Source of the DNA: Triatoma infestans | Taxonomy: Eukaryota > Arthropoda > Insecta > Hemiptera > Reduviidae | Length of the DNA stretch: 64,000 nt | Assembly: GCA_011037195.1 (NCBI GenBank) | Contig: JAAEAF010014809.1 | Coordinates: forward strand, 1 to 64,000 | Direction of reading: 5' to 3' | In this document: positions 10,987 to 22,914 of the stretch, piece by piece | Layout: every line of letters starts with the position of its first letter | How positions within the stretch are numbered: the first letter of the stretch is position 1 | Program-made: the position numbers and the translations under genes | The notes under the pieces: generated by a model | The model's input: only the letters and a program-made list of their open reading frames with translations | Databases searched by the model: none | What the model was told of the DNA's origin: nothing

Positions 10987-11665
10987 ATTTTCTAAATTAT
11001 TTGTTTAATACATTAAATTTTAATTAAATCAAATATAAATATATTCACCTAATTAAATTTAAATGCCAGGAATAGGATTGGTATAGATGTTAATTTGGAA
11101 TGCAAAGCCTGCAATACGATGTATAATAGAGAGAGACGCCATTCGCTTAATAGTACACAACATGACCAGGTGGGTGTGCTCTTATCTGTTGCTGGCCATC
11201 CTTTACATATTGTAGAATATTTAATTGAAATTTATATACTACGTTCTTAATAAATAAACCATACTATATAATACTGTAGGGATAACTTTACGATATATTA
11301 CGAGTCATTTTTTTTATATCCCTACGATTAACAACCTTGGTGTATATAAAAATTATAAAATGGGAACAAATAATCCTGAAATATTATATATAATAAATAT
11401 AAATTTTACAAAGCAATATAACACTTTTATTGTTATTTTATAATTCCAATAAAAAAAGCGCAGTTTATAGGGCAATCGTTTCCAATTACAAATAAACGAT
11501 CAATGTTATTAGATTCCGCATGTAATAAATATTCATTTTCATTTTTAGTAAACATAAAAAAATAAATTTATTTATTTAGAGTCATAAATACACTTTTCCT
11601 TTTTTTTTTTTTACGACTGTGGCTAATCACTAGATGATAGTATTAACGCAAAATGTTAGCTAAAA
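10987..11665 (+). repeat. Unidentified 680 bp repeat X, copy 1
   Basis: This stretch is almost identical to 17806-18485. In the inner 620 bp I see only a handful of differences (for example GAGAGACGCC versus GAGAGTCGCC). It is noncoding and AT-rich, with a marked GGGTGTGCTCTTATCTGTTG block. I saw no terminal inverted repeat, tRNA-like promoter or poly(A) end, so its class is unknown. Confidence 0.85.
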
Positions 11666-11751
11666 TGTGATCCCATAATATTTTGATAATTTCTCTCAAT
11701 GTTTTAAGAGAATTACTGTTTATTTGCAAATATTGGAACATATCCTTTGTT

Positions 11752-11955
11752 AGAGCGTGTCCTGGACTTGGAACGCGGAGGTCTGGTAGTGCCTTTAGAT
11801 ATTTCTCTTCCTAGAAGTCCTTACAGCCCACTATCCGGTGATGGGCAGTGTTGTCCCTAATTAGAGAACATTGCCCATTGGTCGGTACTGTACTGAGAAG
11901 GCTCTGGGCGCCAATGACCACAGATATTTGACGCGCCTTAATATAATATATAATG
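11752..11955 (+). mobile_element. tRNA-derived SINE (family A), head truncated
   Basis: The end of the tRNA head is visible (CTGGACTTGGAACGCGGAGG), but the A and B boxes are mostly gone. The body TTTCTCTTCCTAGAAGTCC, CCGGTGATGGGCAGTGTTGT and the tail GCGCCAATGACCACAGATAT then GACGCGCCTTAATATAA follow. This is the standard-tail form. Confidence 0.82.
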
Positions 11956-12844
11956 TAAATAAAAATAAAAACTTTGATTTGTGAAATGGCAAATTTTGTA
12001 AAATTATTTTCTGTAGTTTCAAATTATCGGAGAAGAAATATAATAGAAAACTTATTCACTCACATTATTAGATCATAATTATTTTCCTTAGAATAGGGTT
12101 TACATTTGTTTTCTTATGCTCCAATAGGAATCACTTTGTCTTTTACTGATGGTAGAAAGCAGTAGATGATCTTTCTGGACTTTTAAAAAAATGTATCTCG
12201 TTACACTTCACTTATTCCTGCAGAGTTTTCTCAAAAACGTAGGTTCTTTCAATCACCGTGGTCGACAAATGCAACCTACTTGTGCCTTATGTAGGTTTCA
12301 TATGAATGCACTTTTGAGTGGTTGACTCGGAACTATGGAAAATCGAACTGTACCTTCATTTAATAAAGATTTTAAATGCTTCACTTACAGTTATATTTTA
12401 GCGTAAATTATGCATTAAATTATGTACAATTTTCAGAAGCAGAAACTTAGGATAATAGTTTTCTTCACCGCTGCATTTTCTAAGTAGCTGCTCTTCCAAT
12501 CCAACATTTTTGTTTTTATGCTTTTTGTTTACATAATTATTGTCGCAAAATTTTTTGTGATAATACAATGGTTTTCAAAATGGTTACAATATGGGGTTAT
12601 AAAAAATTATTGCAAGAGAAGTATTCAAGAACTCAAGTTTTTTTTTTTTTTCAATGAGGGTGACACTGCACATATCAAACTCGATAATCTTCTTCTTGCC
12701 ACATCTTGTCCTATCGATAGTAGTCACTGTATGGGCAATGTGGTCTTTTTTTGATTCACGAATAAATCATGCGGAAGCGGTGTAACGAACTATATTTTAT
12801 GCAGCCTTATAAGCAAAAGTCGCACGGTGTAATTTACCTAGGAC
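11956..12844. other. Unassigned AT-rich stretch
   Basis: No gene or repeat recognised. The open frame near 12518-12754 is low-complexity and T-rich. Confidence 0.5.
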
Positions 12845-13880
12845 GCCTCAACATGAGGAGATCACTTATTTATTTATTTATTTATTATATTTTTTATCAA
12901 CAAACGGCGTAAACCTTATGGTTGAAGTCATTACATGTGATACATATAGTGATACATAAATATAATAATAGTAAAATAATACATGCTCATTTAACAGTAA
13001 ATCTTCAAGTAATGCAAAAATGTTTTTTGAAAAGTCCAGACGCCATTTGGAAACCCACATCACTAGGGATATATTCATTCCATGATCTGCATACTCTACA
13101 AATGACGTCAGCGTTGAACAGCGCATTAGTCTTAATGGCAGGGACCACAAATGCGAAGTACTGCGCAAGCAGCGAGATGGTACATGAAAAGGAATGGCAG
13201 CAAGTAGCTCCATGCAATCAATTTCGCCATTCAAGAGCTTCTTCAAGAATAAAAGACCAGCATTACGTCTTCTAGACTCTAAAGAGCAGAAATGAGTAGC
13301 ACCGCTGGGTAACCTTCTGTTAAAAGTCCTGATGAAACGGTTTTGTATAGCTTCCAGTCTAACTATATCCTTCTTAGTGTAAAGGACACCAATTAAATGA
13401 CGCGTACTCAAGAAGGCTTCTAACGTATGCATTGTACACAGTTAGCACCGCTTTGGGATCTCTAAGATCACGAGTGTGCCTTATTGCAAAACCCAGAGCT
13501 CTCGATGCTTTCCTACAAACATATTCAAACTGTTTCGTGAAAGAGAGGTCATGACTCAGAGTAACTCCTAAATCCTTCACGTTACGAGTCCTCTCCAATG
13601 GTTTGCCATCAATGAGGTACTGATATGATATAAAAGTCTTTTTGCGATAAAAAGAAATGACTTGGCATTTTTTAACATTAAGTTCCATGCCATTATTGCA
13701 GCACCAGTCAAAAACAATGCGGAGGGTATCTTGAATTATAATGCAGTCCGACTGGGAAGCAACTTTATGGAAGAACTTCAAGTCATCCGCAAATGCAAGT
13801 ACCTCACCATCCGAGATCCTTAGTAGTAGGTCATTAATAAAAATTAGGAATAGCCCCGGTCCAAGGTGTGATACACCAGA
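12845..13880 (-). mobile_element. LINE 3' half with reverse transcriptase (Jockey/CR1-like)
   Basis: Read on the minus strand from about 13880: VSHLGPGLFLIFINDLLLRI, then the intact catalytic motif FADD in EVLAFADDLKFFHK. Next come NVKKCQVISFYRKK, NVKDLGVTLSHDLSFTKQFE, an AVLTVYNAYVRSLLEYAS segment and, after a small shift near 13375, RLEAIQNRFIRTFNRRLPSG to the end of the protein. The 3' UTR ends in an (AAAT)n tail (plus strand 12867-12890). It is the same family as 6327-6938 but keeps more of the reverse transcriptase. The N-terminal endonuclease is absent. Confidence 0.88.
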
Positions 13881-16800
13881 TACAACATCAAACCAACGTG
13901 ATACCTCCGAATTTAATTCTGATTATGTATAATTTAATTCTGCCTTGTAGAGATGCAGTGGTAACTACAGCGGTGAAACTCACAATTCACTACGCCTATA
14001 GGAGGAGTATAGACTACTGTGGTGAACATTCCAAAAAAAGTAAAAAAAATAATAAAACTGGTTCGCTCTTTCCCATGATACTGGTTACGTGGCGGAAAGT
14101 TGAATACATTTTTTGCAATAAATTTTTATAACCCCTAAGACCAATTTGGGTTTTGTAGTAGAAAACGTATTAGCTGATGGATAACCAGAAATTACAGAGT
14201 TCTGTAACCCAGTTTTGGCTTAATATTATTGAGTCTTCTTCTCACTGTTGAGAAGGACATTTCTGATTGATGAGACTGATGAAAAAATTGGTGACAAAAA
14301 TCATTAAGAAACTATATTAATATCTTCACCTCTTGGTCATTATTATTTATTTATTTTTAAGAAAATCTATCGCAATCCCAACACTTCGATTATTGTCTTT
14401 TCACTTATTCAGGATAACAAGGACCATGTTTCTTGAATAACCAATATTTCGTTTTCAGTAATAACTTGAAAGTTTCTATGGTTTGGAGGTCTCGTGCGTA
14501 AGAACAAATTACAGAAAGGTCCCAGCTATATTCGGTTTTGGTACCACTATAACCGCATCTCTCATGAAGACCATTTAGACGAAGGCTTCGATCAAAACCT
14601 ATCAATCAAAGATGGACTTTATTGAAAGTTTTTTCAGTTTAAGGCAATTTTCTCAAATAAAAAAAGCTTGGACGATTTCTTTAAACTTCATATCTTATCA
14701 ACACACACAAAACCTATCACTTTTATTTCAAACTTTTCCTTGGAAAATAGATAAGTGGCGGTTGTGGGGGAGTTAAAATGTTTTGCTTTTTTCTAAATTG
14801 CCATTTCGATGCAATGTGTATTCCTTTCCTACTAGTTACATAATATTAAGGTATATTAAAGGAACTCCTAGAATTTCAAATTTTAATTAAATTCTTTACT
14901 GAATGTGCAACTTTACAGAATAAGCTTTTTTTTAAATTGGAATGCAACTTTGGCGAAAGATTTAAAACGACCTCTTTTTATTTAAAACACTTTCTGGAGA
15001 CCTAGGGAATTAGCCTTAAATTCTAACTGCCTTGCAAGTGTTGCTCAAGTGTTTAGACAGATGGTGCTGCCATAGAAGTCGCAATTCTAAAATCTTCATT
15101 AGTACTAATCAATAATAATATCCGCCATCTTCATTTATATTTAGTGCAAATACAACTAAATATATTATCCTTAAAGAAAATGTATATTTTATTAATTGAG
15201 TAAGCGTAAGGTATGTGAGTGTTCCATGCCTCATTTTTTGAACCCACTCACTCCTCACTAGCAACGAAATCTAAGATTCCCATGATTCATGAAATTCTTT
15301 GTTCTAAATTCCATAACATGTAATACATTTGTATCATTCCCATCCAGTAGCCGGGAATTTTTGCATGTTATAGAAAACAGATTTTACTGATGCAGACTCC
15401 AGAATGGTATGCATGAGAATCCAAGAACATGAGCCGAAGACTAGTGACGTTACAAATAAGTAAGATCGTTCTACTATAGTCGAATTATTTCTTATATTCT
15501 CGAACTACATTAATGCTACTATCAACAGCTACAATGGTCTTGCCATTGCTGGGTGTATTCTTGTAGAGCGACCGAGCGAAGAATAGGATTCTCAGTGGGT
15601 ATAGTGGGATATATGTAGAATGGTAGCGTTGGTTGATATGAGTCGCTTGATGAGTGTTTGGTTAGATAGAACTTTGCTTGTTCTAATAGTGGTGAGCTAG
15701 TGTGGCTAGCTTAGTGGATCTTTCGAAATTGATAGTGTGAAACTTGTTAGCGCTTTCAAATTTATCTAGTGTCTATGTTAAGGCCTCAGATTTCCGGCTT
15801 TCTATTCCAGTTTCTTCTATCGTCTGATGAGAAGCTATAGCCAGCTTCTAGGGGCAAGATTTTCCGTTCAAATTGAAGCTCATTCGTCATTACAATATAG
15901 AGAAGATATTGCATAGTTTAAGTGTGCTTAGAGACACGATGTTAAACCTTGTTGCAGTTCTTACTTATTGAAAGTATTTAGTCTAGCTTTTATGTGGCGA
16001 ATTTTCTGGCTTTATTCTTTTTACATCATACATAATTAAAAGTTGTAACTTCTCTGACGAATGTGGAATAATGTAAGTTGCGCTCTTAAAAATTGTTGAA
16101 CACTATATACCTTCCCTTCCAACTCTCGAAGACGACTACTGAAGTGTCATTGGCCCCGCGACCAATTGATTCACTAATGTTGTTCATTACTGGATGACAC
16201 CATTCAAGTTACTCACGTCATTTGTTTTTTGTTTTTTTTGCCAGTTATATTATTTAACTTATATTAGAAATAGAGGCAGGCGAAGTTGTTATGGATGAAG
16301 TTGGCTAAGGAGTATAATGTCAGGATATAGCGTTACAATTGAAGCGGGCAAGAATATAGTCTTATGGAAGGAAAACATAAAACAACAGAGGTGGATATAT
16401 GAATTTAGGTGAGGGAATCTTCACTGTGGGGATAACCCTTAAAATATATATAAATATATAATTTACTTGTGCCTATTGTGCAGCTGTATATGTCCAATAA
16501 AAGTTTAAAAAAAAAAAAATATTTCACCTAATTAGAAATGTATGTTACAACCTCATGAAAATAATTTGAGGATTATTTAAATATTTCATCTTGATCCAAA
16601 TCTGATAATTTCCTTGATTATGATTATGATCATCTATCTGAAAGAAATACATCATTTTCCATAGAAATATCTTATATTGATTTTTATTGTTCTATTATTT
16701 GAATTGAATAAAAACATTTATGCTGTTTAGGCCATGCGATGAAAAAAAAAAAGAAGAAAAACAAAAAAAGAATGCTTGAATAGTATTGAGAAGGGCGGCC

Positions 16801-17378
16801 ATATTGTGGAAATTGCAATCTGTTTTTGCTGTGGGAAGTTATCATATCTAGTTTACTTGGCCCAATACTGAAGGTTCATATACATTTCTTTCTCTCCCAC
16901 GTTTATCCTTCAACTTTTTTTTATTCCGTGTGCAAAAATAAAATGTATTTAAAAAAAGAAAGACAAAAAAAAAGAACGTCACTAATGTATCATGTATCCA
17001 GAATTTTTTGTCCCTTTATTTCAATGAAACTGTATACTAAATAAGAAATAAAAGGGTTTCTTTTTTTCCCTGTACCTTCACAATAATCTCATAAACATGT
17101 ATTCACATAGTCCTTTATTTTTATTGGGAGTCAATTTATTTTTTTTTATCAAATTTATTATCCATCACATTCCATCGTTTAAAAATCTCGTGTGAAATAT
17201 TCACATGACCTTATCTTACTGCACCTAATATAATTATAAAATAGACCAATTTTTCATTAAACTTGTAATGTGAACTTTTACTTGATTTTTGACGTGAATA
17301 TAGAGGTGGTGAGCATATATATATACTCTTGGCATGTCAAGCACTACTTGAAATAATTACATTGTCGTCAGAAGATAG
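13881..17378. other. Long stretch with no recognised gene or repeat
   Basis: About 3.5 kb of AT-rich sequence without credible coding potential, tRNA-like boxes or similarity I could see to other parts of the window. Short open frames at 13868-14131, 14405-14605 and 16826-17044 look random. This is the longest unassigned part of the left half. Confidence 0.5.
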
Positions 17379-17716
17379 TGTAATAGGATCCAAGAGAGGG
17401 ACGAAGAGAGAGTGGATCGCTCTCTAGTTTAGTCCAGACTAGAGTGGGAGAAACTGTCTACATACAGTTGTGTCATCCCTTGGAGGGGGGTCTACCGACA
17501 GTCTTGCAGCAGAGTTCATACAGCAGTCACAACGCATCATCAACCTTTCTCTTTACCTCTCACTACCATTTTGTATAATTTTAGTGTAAAGTCCAGACAG
17601 TTTGTGCTACTTTTCTATTATACAGTGTTCACCATACTTCTAGTTTATTTATCTCTACAACCCATTTTCTCTCCCTTATCGATGTAATAGGATTCCTCTC
17701 TTCGGATCCTCTTACA
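17379..17716 (+). mobile_element. LTR-like element (family L1)
   Basis: Starts TGTAATAGGATCCAAGAGAG and ends CTCTTCGGATCCTCTTACA, so the ends are inverted repeats over about 20 bp. Inside are CTAGAGTGGGAGAAACTG, TCTTGCAGCAGAGTTCATAC and an AAGTCCAGACAGTTTG block shared with 21724-21985 and, on the other strand, 28138-28468. No target duplication found for this copy. LTR identity rests on the related copy at 19954-20258; a terminal-inverted-repeat element is the alternative. Confidence 0.65.
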
Positions 17717-17805
17717 ATACCATTAATTAAACAAACATCTAATAATGTTTGAATTTCCCGTCACATTACTCAGTATGCCCAAAATTATATTTTTTAAGCA
17801 AAAAT

Positions 17806-18485
17806 ATTTTCTGAATTATCTGTTAAATAAATTAAATTTTAATTAAATCAAATATAAATATATTGACCTAATTAAACTTTAAAGGCCAGGAATATGATTG
17901 GTATAGATGTTAATTTGGAATGCAAAGCCTGCAATACGATGTATAATAGAGAGAGTCGCCATTCGCTTAATAGTACACAACATGACCAGGTGGGTGTGCT
18001 CTTATCTGTTGCTGGCCATCCTTTACATATTGTAGAATATTTAATTGAAATTTATATACTACGTTCTTAATAAATAAACCATACTATATAATACTGTAGG
18101 GATAACTTTACGATATATTACGAGTCATTTTTTTTATATCCCTACAATTAACAACCTTGGTGTATATAAAAATTATAAAATGGGAACAAATAATCCTGAA
18201 ATATTATATATAATAAATATAAATTTTACAAAGCAATATAACACTTTTATTGTTATTTTATAATTCCAATAAAAAAAGCGCAGTTTATAGGGCAATCGTT
18301 TCCAATTACAAATAAACGATCAATGTTATTAGATTCCGCATGTAATAAATATTCATTTTCATTTTTAGTAAACATAAAAAAATAAATTTATTTATTTAGA
18401 GTCATAAATACACTTTTCCTTTTTTTTTTTTTACGACTGTGGCTAATCACTAGATGATAGTATTAACGCAAAATTTTAGCTAAAA
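17806..18485 (+). repeat. Unidentified 680 bp repeat X, copy 2
   Basis: Same sequence and orientation as 10987-11665, 6.8 kb away, with only scattered substitutions. It sits exactly between two copies of a ~350 bp duplicated block. No ends typical of a known class. Confidence 0.85.
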
Positions 18486-18486
18486 C

Positions 18487-18749
18487 TAAACTGTCTACAT
18501 ACAGTTGTGTCATCCATTGGAGGGGGGTCTACCGACAGTCTTGCAGCAGAGTTCATACAGCAGTCACATCGCGTCATCAACCTTTCTCCTTACCTTTCAC
18601 TATCATTTTATATAATTTTAGTGTAAAGTCCTACTTTAGCTACATTTCTATTATACAGTGTTCACCAAACTTCTAGTTTATTTATCTATACAATCCATTT
18701 TCGCTCCCTTATCGATGTAATAGGATCCCTCTCTTCGGATCCTATTACA
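18487..18749 (+). mobile_element. 5'-truncated LTR-like element (family L1)
   Basis: Begins inside the element at AAACTGTCTACATACAG and ends with a perfect 13 bp inverted repeat, TGTAATAGGATCC / GGATCCTATTACA, with an 8-base loop (18716-18749). The same hairpin is slightly degraded at 17683-17716. Confidence 0.65.
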
Positions 18750-18944
18750 ATACCATTAATTATACAAACATCTAATAATGTTTGAATTTCCAGTCACATT
18801 ATTCAGTATGCCCAAAATTATATTTTTTAAGCAAAAATGTTTAAAAAAAAAGTGATACATTCATTCATTATCTGTGTAATATTATTTCAAGTTTAAAGAA
18901 AAAGCTCACAAAAGCACACAACTTTCTCATACTAATGTTTTTTT

Positions 18945-19205
18945 ATTTAATTTTATTGTCAGTGGGGAGGGACAAGCCTTATGCTATCCAAAGCCCTCTG
19001 GCGCCATATGTAGCTACCCCAAAGATCCTTATCAGTGCTTTAAACATTGTTCTCTAACTATAGACAACACTGGCCATCAACAGATAGTGAGCAGTAAGAG
19101 GCTCTTAGGAAGAGGAAATCTAAGGCAGCATTGCTGGACTCAAACCTGGGATCTCCGCGTTACTAGACCAGCGTGCTAACCACTCAGCTAATTCCTTTCC
19201 TGTTA
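18945..19205 (-). mobile_element. tRNA-derived SINE (family A, LINE-tailed form)
   Basis: Minus strand: a degraded tRNA head (AATTAGCTGAGTGGTTAGC, then AACGCGGAGATCCCAGG), then the SINE-A body with part deleted around 19035-19050. The 3' end reads GGGGTAGCTACATATGGCGC then GGCTTTGGATAGCATAAGG. That tail matches the LINE end at 24466-24510, as in the copy at 8555-8825. Confidence 0.85.
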
Positions 19206-19414
19206 CTGCAGTTAATGCTATAATCAAATTGTTAAATTTTCTTTAAGTATTGATTATTTTTATTTTTTTTTAGGGTGGGGACATTGCTGGTAGAAACCCT
19301 TGGCACAGGTAGTCATTTCAATGTAGTCACACAGGAGAATTTAACAGCAACGTAAGGAACTCAAATAACGTCTGAGAAATTTAACTCCACAAATTCCACA
19401 GAACTCTCTAAAGA

Positions 19415-19775
19415 AAATCGTTGCAGCCATTTTCGAGAAAAAGCCCCCCCCCCACCAAAATGGTCAAACACTTTCTATTTTATAAAGTCGTATTTCTTCC
19501 AAATGAATGGATTTTTGTCCAAAATATTCTTGTGCAGACATGATGGTGGTATCTAAAGAGAAATTCAATTTGAGTATATAGTTCTTCTTTGTTTTTTTAG
19601 ATTTTGAGATATTTTCTTTTCGTGCACACATATAGACAATTCGCTAAAGTAATTTTTTTCGTATTCAGGGACACAAAAGGAAAACATGTTTTTTTGATGC
19701 AATATTCCAATATCAAAAATCTCATACGATCGCAATACTACCTTTTACTAGGAATAAGAGTACGAAAAGGCGATC
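19415..19775 (+). repeat. Diverged copy of family M (right end)
   Basis: Shares AATCGTTGCAGCCATTTTCG, an AAAGTCGTATTTC block, a CACACATATAGACAATT block and GATCGCAATACTACC then TTTTACTAGGAATAAGAGTA with the ends at 42230-42510 and 54650-54980. Strongly diverged. Confidence 0.55.
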
Positions 19776-19953
19776 TCTTATAATACATTCTTACGACTCT
19801 CTCTTATTTGCGATGCTTATAGTCATGAAGGGTGACTTTTTTATGTAACCGAATTCTATTTTAATTTTTTAATGAGCTGATACGTGGTGCTGGTTGCTAC
19901 TGGCCCTAGTTATAGTCGCTTAAAAAAAAAAAAAATCATTAATGTTTGGCTAG

Positions 19954-20258
19954 TGTAATAGCATCCAGCAGGGAGAAGAGAGGCCCTCTCTGGTTAACAG
20001 AGACTACTCTCTGACTTAGGCAGGCTAGAGTGAGAGAACCTGTGTATATAAGCCAGTGGGAATCTATCTAGAGGATCTATGAGATACAACCATATAACTG
20101 TACATAGCATCGTGTCATATCTTTACTCACGCCATTCATTCTATCATTTTCATTAAAAGTCCAGTGCAGTTAGTGTAAACTTAGCTACATTATACTAGTG
20201 TCTTCATATCTCGTTCATTTAATCAAACCTAATTTCTCTCCTCCACAGCTCCATTATA
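19954..20258 (+). mobile_element. Solo LTR (family L1) with 5 bp target duplication
   Basis: Runs from TGTAATAGCATCCAGCAG to CCACAGCTCCATTATA. GCTAG lies directly outside both ends (19949-19953 and 20259-20263), the 5 bp duplication expected of many LTR retrotransposons. Inside are GCTAGAGTGAGAGAACCTGT, a TATATAAGCCAGTGGG promoter-like box and AAAAGTCCAGTGCAGTTAG. It is the sense-strand relative of the tandem pair at 2008-2602. No internal genes remain. Confidence 0.78.
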
Positions 20259-20827
20259 GCTAGTGATCAGTGTCATATCGTTATTATCAGATTTAATGCT
20301 GGTATTCACGTTTTTCCTTACCGCCTACCGCAGAGATGTACGTACATACTCCATAAAAACAAAAATAATTATATCTATTTGTATTTAATTTTAAGTTTCT
20401 TACAAGTAAGACATTTTAGTTTACAAGTAAGATATTTACGTTAATATTTGTCTAGTATTTCTATATGATTACTTTTTTTTACCTTATTATCTAATTTGAT
20501 TTATTTTACCTACCTTTCTTCTATAAAAATAAAGAATTTTACTTTGTTATTGGCACATAGTAGATCCTCATTTCGGAGCGTCAACCTTTGTGGGGTGAAA
20601 GGGTTACGGAGAAATAGAGTTGAAGAGAACCTGAACATTCTTACTGAGTAAGCCGAAAGATGGTACAATTACTAGCCCATTTCTTTTGTAGATCCGGTCA
20701 GCTATACCTTATCGCGGTTGTTTCTACGCTATCTAGCGCCCAACACAAATAAAAGACAAAAATTTACCTTCCAGAACGGCATACAAGGAAAAAATTATTT
20801 GGGGTAGTTTTTATGTCGAGGAAAACA

Positions 20828-21246
20828 TAGAACCTATTCTGTAAAGCCACTTTTCTTGATAATCCGTTTTCATCAACTTATTTAATTTTTATGTTGAAGA
20901 CCGGGGTTATTTTAATGTGTGGTCTTTATGTTAAAAGATCTATTAGGAATCAATTTGGTATTACTGATTGTACATAGAACGGTGTCATCTGTAAAGTGTA
21001 CAATATGTAAGGATGAGTATTTTGTGTATGTGTAATAGAACCCATTCTTTAAAGCCGCTTTTCTTGATAACCTGTTTTCCTCAACTAATTTAATTTTTAT
21101 TTTTAGTACCATGGTTTATAAATAATTTGGTCTTGAAGTTATAAGATCTATTTGGAAACAATTTGGTATTACTGATTGTACATAGAATGTTGTCGGTCTG
21201 TAGAGTGTACAATATGTAAGGATGAGTATTTTTGTGTGTATGTGTA
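20828..21246 (+). repeat. Two-copy tandem repeat, ~210 bp unit
   Basis: The unit 20828-21037 (AGAACCTATTCTGTAAAGCC to GTATGTGTAAT) is repeated at 21038-21246 with roughly 85-90% identity by eye. Shared blocks include TTGGTATTACTGATTGTACA and GTGTACAATATGTAAGGATG. Noncoding. Confidence 0.85.
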
Positions 21247-21723
21247 TCTATCTATGCATGTGTGGTGTCGGAGAGCTGGAATTTTCTTCTGGGTACGTTA
21301 AACCAAACACACAAATAGATACATGCATCAACTGTCTCTGCAGAGACCTGTTGCTTTGTGTAAGTAGTGTTGGAGTTGCTAGTTAGTGTATGTGTTATGC
21401 GTGTTAGTTAGGCTGGAATAACCGCAGGATCGCCAAGATCGCTAAGGAAGTTGATAGTCCATTTCTCCCCCCCCCTCTAGTATCTATACTGGTAATTATA
21501 GACTCAACTATAACTCATATTTGAATTATAACTCAATGAAGTTTCAAGTTTATTCAGTCATGTCTCTAATAAGGACCTTGTATTAGTATATTTATATTTT
21601 TTGTTTTTTCATAGCCACGACATTGGCAAGTCATTAGGCAGCGAGTTGCCGAGTTAAAACTGATGAATTCGCTTCAGTTTCAGCCTAAAAATTCGTAATC
21701 AACACCTCTATATTAGACGCTGA

Positions 21724-21985
21724 TGTAATAGGATCCGAAGAGAGAGATCCAACGCAGAGAGAGAGAGAGATATGATCACTCTCTAGTTTAGGCCAGACTA
21801 GAGTGGGAGAAACTGTATAGGAGGGAGTCTACCGAGAGTCTTGCAGCAGAGTTCATACAGCAGTCACAACGCGTCATCAAACTTTCTTTTTACCTCTCTC
21901 TACCATTTTATACATATTAGTGTAAATTCCAAGCAGATTGTGCTACTTTTCTATTATACAGTGTTCAGCCTTACTTCTAGTTTAT
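21724..21985 (+). mobile_element. LTR-like element (family L1)
   Basis: Starts TGTAATAGGATCCGAAGAGA and has an expanded GA run, CTAGAGTGGGAGAAACTG, CTTGCAGCAGAGTTCATACA and a TATTATACAGTGTTCAG block. Its 3' end is not as clear as in the copy at 17379-17716. Confidence 0.65.
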
Positions 21986-22010
21986 TTCCCTATCTAACGC
22001 CAACACTCTA

Positions 22011-22551
22011 CTTCTCAAATTAATATTCGAATTATGTAACTTCAATCACATTTCTTTAAAAAAAAAAAATATCGTGATAAATATCATCAAAAATAAAATA
22101 TTGAATATTAATAAATAAATATTTAAAGTTTCCACATAATTACCGCCAAAATTTAACAATTTTGAATTTTTTATTTATTTATTATTTCGATAAAATTTTC
22201 AGATTAAAAAGAAAAAAATACAGTAAAAAATTGAGTCTTCAAGTTGAACCAAGATAATATGTATTAATAGACCTCGTGTGATAAAGAGATAAGGGCGTCA
22301 TTCCACTAAATCCAACTCTGCTACAAACAAGTAGTGCACGTATACCATAATATAGTCTAAAAAAGGACAATTTAAAGTAAGAAGATCTGGCGAGAAAATG
22401 GTTGTGAATGCAAGTTTTGAGAAGAATGGGATACAGAGTTAGTAGTTGGTGGTTATTACAGGTGGACATTGTATTTGAAAGTGTGTGAAGTAAAGAAATG
22501 GTAAGAAGGGGAATATATCTCTGACATCATGTGTGTGTGTATGTGTATGAA

Positions 22552-22582
<31 letters not shown>

Positions 22583-22914
22583 AAATATGCCCAAGCTGAA
22601 TAAGAGAAGTGTTCAACAGGAATATAACAAGACTTCGCAGAATGTTTTCATATGCGTTCCAACCTTGATTTACAAGTAGTATACCACACTCTCAGTTTCA
22701 GCATATCTCACAATGAGAGAGAACCAACTCTTCTTATCTTCTTCCAAGCTCTAGTAACTTCCATTCTTTGTATTACTACCTTCGTAGACATATATATATA
22801 TCTCAAGAGCTAGGGTAACCTAACCTTATATTATGTATCCAGCAAAGATATTATCCTTTCTTTACTATAATGCTCTCATTTCTAAAATATATTCCATTTC
22901 ATTATGCGTCATTT
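22011..22914. other. Unassigned stretch with GA microsatellite
   Basis: AT-rich, with a GT run near 22530-22540, a (GA)n run at about 22552-22582 and a short (TA)n near 22791-22801. No gene seen. Confidence 0.55.

Larger units (their letters stand above)
17452..18838 (+). repeat. Direct duplication flanking repeat X
   Basis: The block 17452-17805 (3' part of the L1 element plus about 90 bp of flank ending AAATTATATTTTTTAAGCAAAA) recurs at 18487-18838. Repeat X (17806-18485) lies exactly between. The two copies differ by several percent and an ~8-10 bp gap, so the duplication is clearly older than the near-identical X pair. Confidence 0.75.

Noticed and set aside
10987..18485. The two 680 bp X repeats as the LTRs of one 7.5 kb retrotransposon
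   Set aside because: No TG/CA ends, no primer-binding site or polypurine tract, and no gag-pol between them; the interval holds a SINE and a reverse-strand LINE.
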